A stretch of DNA of 8,239 bases, from positions 1-8,239 of the forward strand of contig JAGBGB010000201.1 in assembly GCA_017936205.1 (NCBI GenBank), in the 5' to 3' direction. The notes under the pieces are model-generated. The model saw only the letters and a program-made list of their open reading frames with translations. It searched no databases and was not told the DNA's origin. Positions 4,618 through 8,239 of the stretch are shown in pieces. Position 1 is the stretch's first letter, and every line of letters begins with the position of its first letter. Source of the DNA: Oscillospiraceae bacterium. GTDB taxonomy: Bacteria > Bacillota > Clostridia > Oscillospirales > Oscillospiraceae. A program made the translations under genes and the position numbers.

Positions 4618-6339
4618 ATGAGAGAGGTCGTGTTTATTACTCCTACGGATTCTAAGAATGTTCTGAAGGAATCCGTAGGCCCCCTGCTTCTTGCTACCAT
4701 TCTGCGGAGCCGAGGGATCGAATCCCATATTTTATCCTTCTCCGGCTTCGGGGACCCCAATGATTTCCCTGCATTCCTTGCAGAGGGGATCCGTCGGATC
4801 TGCGAAAAGAAGCCGAAGATCGTTTCCTTCTATACCCGCAGTGACTGCTACCATATTATGCTGAAGATGGCTCAGGCTGTTAAGGCACAGCTGGGCTGTC
4901 CTGTGGTATTCGGTGGTCCTCAGGCGGATATTATTGCCCGACAGACTCTGGAGCAGATCCCATATGTGGACTATATTTGCTGCGGAGAGGGGGAGACTAC
5001 GGTGTATCCCTTCTTCTCATCCTTGCTCCGTGGGGAGCCGGATCTGTCTGTCCCCGGATTGGTGTACCGCCGAGAGGGAGAAATCGTTATGAACCCCAGA
5101 CCTGCATTGGTGGAGGATCTGGATACGATTCCTCTTCTGGATTATTCCATTTTCCCGGAGGATGCGCTGATCGATCCGAAGCTTGCTTTCCCCATTGATG
5201 TAGGTCGTGGCTGCCCCTTTGGCTGTACCTATTGCAGCACAAAGACCTTCTGGGGGCGGAAGTACCGCCTGAAGAGCCCTGCTCGGATTGCTCAGGAGCT
5301 GCAATACTATCATGATCGCTTCGGTGTACGGCATTTTGTGTTCCAGCATGATATGTTTACCATGAATAAGAAGCTGGTCATGGAGACCTGCCGTTTGATC
5401 AAGGAATTGCCGTTTAAAGCCACTTGGAACTGCAGTGCCCGTTTGGACTGCATCGACAGGGAGCTGATCGACATTATGGTGGATGCAGGTCTGTACCATA
5501 TCTATCTGGGGATTGAGACCGGCTCTCCCCGTATGCAGAAGCTGATCAACAAGAATCTCAGCTTAGAGGGGATCACGGAAGGCTTGGAATACTTGATCTC
5601 GAAGAATATTCAGGTTACGACTTCCTTTATTTACGGCTTCCCGGAGGAGACCGAGGAGGATGTATCCCAGACCTTTGCACTGGTTACGGAGCTGATCCGT
5701 ATGCGGAAGGTTCGTGTGCAGATGCACCGCTGTGCCTTCCTGCCCGGAACGGCACTGTTCGAGCAGTATAAGGATCAGCTTAGCCCCACCACCAGCTATT
5801 CCGATATGACGGGAGCTGTGGGTGTGTCAGAATGTGCGGATCTGTTCCAAGCACATCCGGAGCTGTTCTTGTACTTCAATGAATATACCACGGAGCTGCG
5901 TACCAAGCTGCAGCATTTCCCGGTTTTCTTGGATGTGATGCTGGCCATGCAAGGGGTGTATCTGTACCTTGCTGATAAGTATCCCAAGGAGCATTTGATC
6001 CGAATGTATCTGGACTTTGCAGAGAAAAACAGAAGCATCCTTGAGGATACGGAGCTGAGTCAGGAGGAAATGCTCCACCGTATCCTTGAGAATGATGCCT
6101 TTGCCAAGAGTTTCTCAGAGGATCCCTGTGCCGACAGGATCGCCGATGCGTACCGCCTGTGGGCAGCCAAGGAGTCTGTGATCCATGGGAAGGCAGGCTC
6201 TGCTACAGAATTTTCCTGCATTTCTCCCAAGGATCTGGATCACGGTGTTCCCCTGCAGGACTGCCCGCGGAACTGGTACATGGTGACCTATGTCAGGGAT
6301 CAGAGTGGTGCAGTAAAGATACTGGTTCGCCATACATAA
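4618..6339 (+). CDS. B12-binding-type radical SAM protein, copy A
   Basis: This 573-residue enzyme has a cobalamin-binding-like N-terminal Rossmann domain (about 1-140; VVFGGPQAD at 96-104, GEGETT at 123-128) and a radical SAM domain (about 185-385). The [4Fe-4S] cysteines are Cys199, Cys203 and Cys206 (RGCPFGCTYCS). Further core motifs are YLGIETGSPRM (296-306) and SFIYGFPEETEED (336-348). Such class B enzymes usually methylate or rearrange unactivated carbons or modify peptides; the substrate here is unknown. The canonical DxHxxG is not visible; TRSDCYHIML (73-82) stands in the corresponding area. The last ~190 residues form a region I do not recognise, ending with DCPRNW (548-553). TGAGG at 4606-4610 precedes the ATG by 7 nt. 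A 16-nt gap leads to the paralogous copy B. No recognisable precursor peptide gene is adjacent. Confidence 0.85.
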   Translation: MREVVFITPTDSKNVLKESVGPLLLATILRSRGIESHILSFSGFGDPNDFPAFLAEGIRRICEKKPKIVSFYTRSDCYHIMLKMAQAVKAQLGCPVVFGGPQADIIARQTLEQIPYVDYICCGEGETTVYPFFSSLLRGEPDLSVPGLVYRREGEIVMNPRPALVEDLDTIPLLDYSIFPEDALIDPKLAFPIDVGRGCPFGCTYCSTKTFWGRKYRLKSPARIAQELQYYHDRFGVRHFVFQHDMFTMNKKLVMETCRLIKELPFKATWNCSARLDCIDRELIDIMVDAGLYHIYLGIETGSPRMQKLINKNLSLEGITEGLEYLISKNIQVTTSFIYGFPEETEEDVSQTFALVTELIRMRKVRVQMHRCAFLPGTALFEQYKDQLSPTTSYSDMTGAVGVSECADLFQAHPELFLYFNEYTTELRTKLQHFPVFLDVMLAMQGVYLYLADKYPKEHLIRMYLDFAEKNRSILEDTELSQEEMLHRILENDAFAKSFSEDPCADRIADAYRLWAAKESVIHGKAGSATEFSCISPKDLDHGVPLQDCPRNWYMVTYVRDQSGAVKILVRHT

Positions 6340-6355
6340 TTTGAGAGGTATATAC

Positions 6356-8080
6356 ATGATGGATGTTCTGTTTGTTACACCCACTGCCAATCCCAATGTG
6401 CTGAAGGAATCCCTTGGTACCATGATCCTGTCCACCATCCTCCGCCAGAAGGGGATCGGCGCAGAGATCCTGTCCTTTGCGCACATCGGAGATCCTAATC
6501 GATATGAGGAATTTTTTGAAAAAGCGGTTTCCATGATCCTTGAGAAGCAGCCTCGGATCCTATCCCTGTATACCCGATGTGACTGCTATCACATTATGCT
6601 TCGTTTGGCAGAACGGATCAAGAAGGAACTGGGCTGCTATATCGTTTTCGGCGGCCCACAGGCAGATATTACTGCTGTTGAAACGCTGGAAGAGATCCCC
6701 TATGTAGATTTCGTCTGCCGTGGGGAGGGGGAGACTACGGTTTATCCTCTGTTTTCCTCCTTGCTCTGTGGGGAACCGGATCTGTCTGTGGCGGGACTGG
6801 TGTATCGGCAGGGGACAGAGGTCAGAGCGAACCCCAGACCGGAGCTGATCGCCGATCTGGACACTCTGCCCATTCCGGATTACTCTATTTTCGGTGAGGA
6901 GATCCCCGTGGATCCCAAGACCTGCTTCTCCATTGATGTAGGCCGTGGCTGCCCCTTCGGCTGTACCTATTGCAGCACCAAGACCTTCTGGGGCAGGAAG
7001 TACCGCCTGAAGAGCCCGGAGCGGATCTTAGAAGAGCTGAAATACTTCCATGACAAATTCGGTGTGACCTACTTCGCCTTCGAGCACGATATGTTCACTA
7101 TGAATAAGGCTCAGGTGAAGGAGATCTGCCGCATGATCCGTGAGCTGGAGTGTAAGGTCAGCTGGAACTGCAGTGCTCGTTCCGACTGCATTGATGAGGA
7201 ATTGATCCAAATCATGGCGGATTCCGGCATGAAGTGGATCTATCTGGGTATTGAAACCGGCTCTCCTCGTATGCAGAAGCTGGTCAATAAGAATCTGAAG
7301 TTAGAGGGACTTCTGCCTCTGATCCGCTTCATTACCTCACGGAATGTAAGAGTCGTTACCTCCTTTATCTACGGTTTCCCGGAGGAGACGGAGGAGGATA
7401 TGTCCCTGACCCTTACACTGATGATCGATCTGATCAGAATGAAGAATGTGCAGGTGCAGGCACACCTGTGTGCTTTCCTTCCCGGAACGGCTCTGGGCGA
7501 GGAATACCGAGATCGTCTGGTTCCTGCTGTGACCCAGTCCGATCAGGCGGGAGAGATCGGCTTCGAGGAAAATGCGGATTTGATCCAAGCACATCCTCGT
7601 CTATTCCTCCAGTGTCGGGAGTATCCTACGGCGTTGCGTAGTAAGCTGGCATATTTCACCCTGTTCCTCAGTGTGTTCCATATTCTCAAGCCGGTTTACT
7701 TGTACTATAGTGATCAGTACGAACGAGAGAAGAAGCTTCAATTCTATCTGGACTTTGTAGAGGATCATAGGGATATTCTCTATGGCTCCGAATTTCCCAC
7801 AGACCACCATAAGATCTGCGAGATCGTAAAGCGAGGAACCTTCGCTAAGCGGTTTGCCAAGCTGCCCTTTGGGGATCTGGCTGCGGATATTTACCGTATG
7901 GAAGCGGCTCGTTTTTCTGTTCATTACGGCGGTGCTCCCTCTGCGACGGAGATCCTGTCCGTTGTACCCTCGGAGCTGCAGAGCTGTGAGCGTTTGGAGG
8001 ATTGTCCCAGAAATTGGTCCATGGTCACCTTTGCAAGGGACAAGGACGGTAATGTGCAAACTCTGGTTCGCCGTATGTAA
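6356..8080 (+). CDS. B12-binding-type radical SAM protein, copy B
   Basis: This 574-residue paralogue of the preceding protein aligns without gaps over the first 200 or so residues, with well over half of positions identical by eye. It has the same domain order: B12-binding-like fold (about 1-140, with VFGGPQAD and GEGETT), radical SAM domain with Cys199, Cys203 and Cys206, GIETGSPRM and SFIYGFPEETEED, then the same C-terminal extension ending with DCPRNW and LVRRM. TRCDCYHIML replaces a DxHxxG motif, and it has an extra cysteine at the site of Ser75 in copy A. The start ATG 6356 (or 6359) follows GAGAGG (6343-6348); the in-frame TTG at 6341 lacks a ribosome binding site. It is co-transcribed with copy A, and the retained active-site motifs argue that both copies work, perhaps on different positions or substrates, or as a heterodimer. 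The C-terminal half has diverged most. Confidence 0.85.
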   Translation: MMDVLFVTPTANPNVLKESLGTMILSTILRQKGIGAEILSFAHIGDPNRYEEFFEKAVSMILEKQPRILSLYTRCDCYHIMLRLAERIKKELGCYIVFGGPQADITAVETLEEIPYVDFVCRGEGETTVYPLFSSLLCGEPDLSVAGLVYRQGTEVRANPRPELIADLDTLPIPDYSIFGEEIPVDPKTCFSIDVGRGCPFGCTYCSTKTFWGRKYRLKSPERILEELKYFHDKFGVTYFAFEHDMFTMNKAQVKEICRMIRELECKVSWNCSARSDCIDEELIQIMADSGMKWIYLGIETGSPRMQKLVNKNLKLEGLLPLIRFITSRNVRVVTSFIYGFPEETEEDMSLTLTLMIDLIRMKNVQVQAHLCAFLPGTALGEEYRDRLVPAVTQSDQAGEIGFEENADLIQAHPRLFLQCREYPTALRSKLAYFTLFLSVFHILKPVYLYYSDQYEREKKLQFYLDFVEDHRDILYGSEFPTDHHKICEIVKRGTFAKRFAKLPFGDLAADIYRMEAARFSVHYGGAPSATEILSVVPSELQSCERLEDCPRNWSMVTFARDKDGNVQTLVRRM

Positions 8081-8110
8081 CATCCTTTTTGTAGTTTTAT
8101 ACTTATTTCT

Positions 8111-8135
8111 AATAAAACGGATGAACCGTTTTATT
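8111..8135 (+). terminator. Intrinsic terminator after the radical SAM pair
   Basis: AATAAAACGG (8111-8120) pairs perfectly with CCGTTTTATT (8126-8135) around a 5-nt loop. The U-rich 3' arm and A-rich 5' arm would let it act in both directions. It begins 31 nt after the stop codon. Confidence 0.7.
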
Positions 8136-8230
8136 ATGCCGCTGGTAAGCGGCATGGCGGCAAAGCCGCCAAGAAATAACCTGTAATACTGTTCTTGCCG
8201 CCATAGGCGGTGCAGGATATTCATCCTGCA
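8136..8230. repeat. Run of four short palindromes, probable intergenic repeat element
   Basis: Directly after the terminator come ATGCCGCT/AGCGGCAT (8136-8143, 8148-8155), GGCGGC/GCCGCC (8156-8161, 8165-8170), CCGCC/GGCGG (8198-8202, 8206-8210) and TGCAGGAT/ATCCTGCA (8211-8218, 8223-8230), each a perfect stem with a 3-4-nt loop. The second and third can also pair with each other (GGCGGCAA 8156-8163 with TTGCCGCC 8195-8202). No coding sequence is credible here. The pattern resembles a REP-like palindromic repeat cluster, possibly cut by the window edge. Confidence 0.6.
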
Positions 8231-8239
8231 ATAAAATGG

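Noticed and set aside
4548..4655. 35-codon open frame overlapping the start of radical SAM copy A, considered as a possible precursor peptide
   Set aside because: It has no ribosome binding site, overlaps the next gene by 38 nt in another frame, coincides with the leader hairpin, and is arginine- and tyrosine-rich without a leader/core pattern.
7601..8224. 207-codon antisense open frame opposite the end of radical SAM copy B
   Set aside because: It starts inside the palindromic repeat cluster and mirrors a well-conserved sense gene, so it is a shadow.
8136..8230. CRISPR array
   Set aside because: The palindromes differ from one another in sequence and are not separated by regular unique spacers.

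Overview
The window looks like chromosomal DNA of a gut-type Clostridia (Firmicutes), most likely Ruminococcaceae/Oscillospiraceae. The support is strong AGGAG-type ribosome binding sites, tight gene spacing, roughly even base composition, the protein families present, and a GTAGGGGCGCGCATTGCGCG-type inverted repeat that I associate from memory with intergenic DNA of gut Clostridia. The species cannot be fixed from this sequence. All recognisable genes are on the + strand.

Region 1 (1-2450) holds membrane and envelope genes. A four-helix membrane protein of unknown function (101-592) comes first. A promoter (about 658-686) then leads into a compact cassette: two tandem paralogous 87-residue membrane proteins (719-982 and 991-1254), a 46-residue single-helix protein (1265-1405), and a PstS-like substrate-binding protein with an N-terminal membrane anchor (1408-2403). 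A good intrinsic terminator closes it. No permease or ATPase gene is present, so this binding protein may sense or scavenge a ligand with these small membrane partners, or may lend its ligand to a transporter encoded elsewhere.

Region 2 (2451-4510) holds a PLP-dependent threonine aldolase (ltaE, 2751-3806), translationally coupled by an ATGA overlap to a small alpha/beta-hydrolase (3803-4465). A promoter with an extended -10 (2481-2509) lies before them. Between that promoter and the ltaE ribosome binding site is a 194-bp MITE-like element (2524-2717) with 48-bp near-perfect terminal inverted repeats. The ltaE mRNA leader should therefore contain a very long stem-loop.

Region 3 (4508-8135) is a second transcription unit with a clear TATAAT promoter and a short leader that can form a hairpin. 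It encodes two tandem, collinear radical SAM proteins with an N-terminal B12-binding-type domain (573 and 574 residues), separated by 16 nt. They share an intact CxxxCxxC cluster motif, lack a visible DxHxxG cobalamin motif, and have a shared C-terminal extension that I do not recognise. Their substrate is unknown and no precursor peptide gene is visible. An intrinsic terminator follows the second copy, then a run of four more short hairpins (8136-8230) that looks like a palindromic intergenic repeat, possibly continuing past the window edge.

The most interesting items are the paired B12-type radical SAM proteins, the inverted-repeat element inside the ltaE leader, and the small-membrane-protein/binding-protein cassette.
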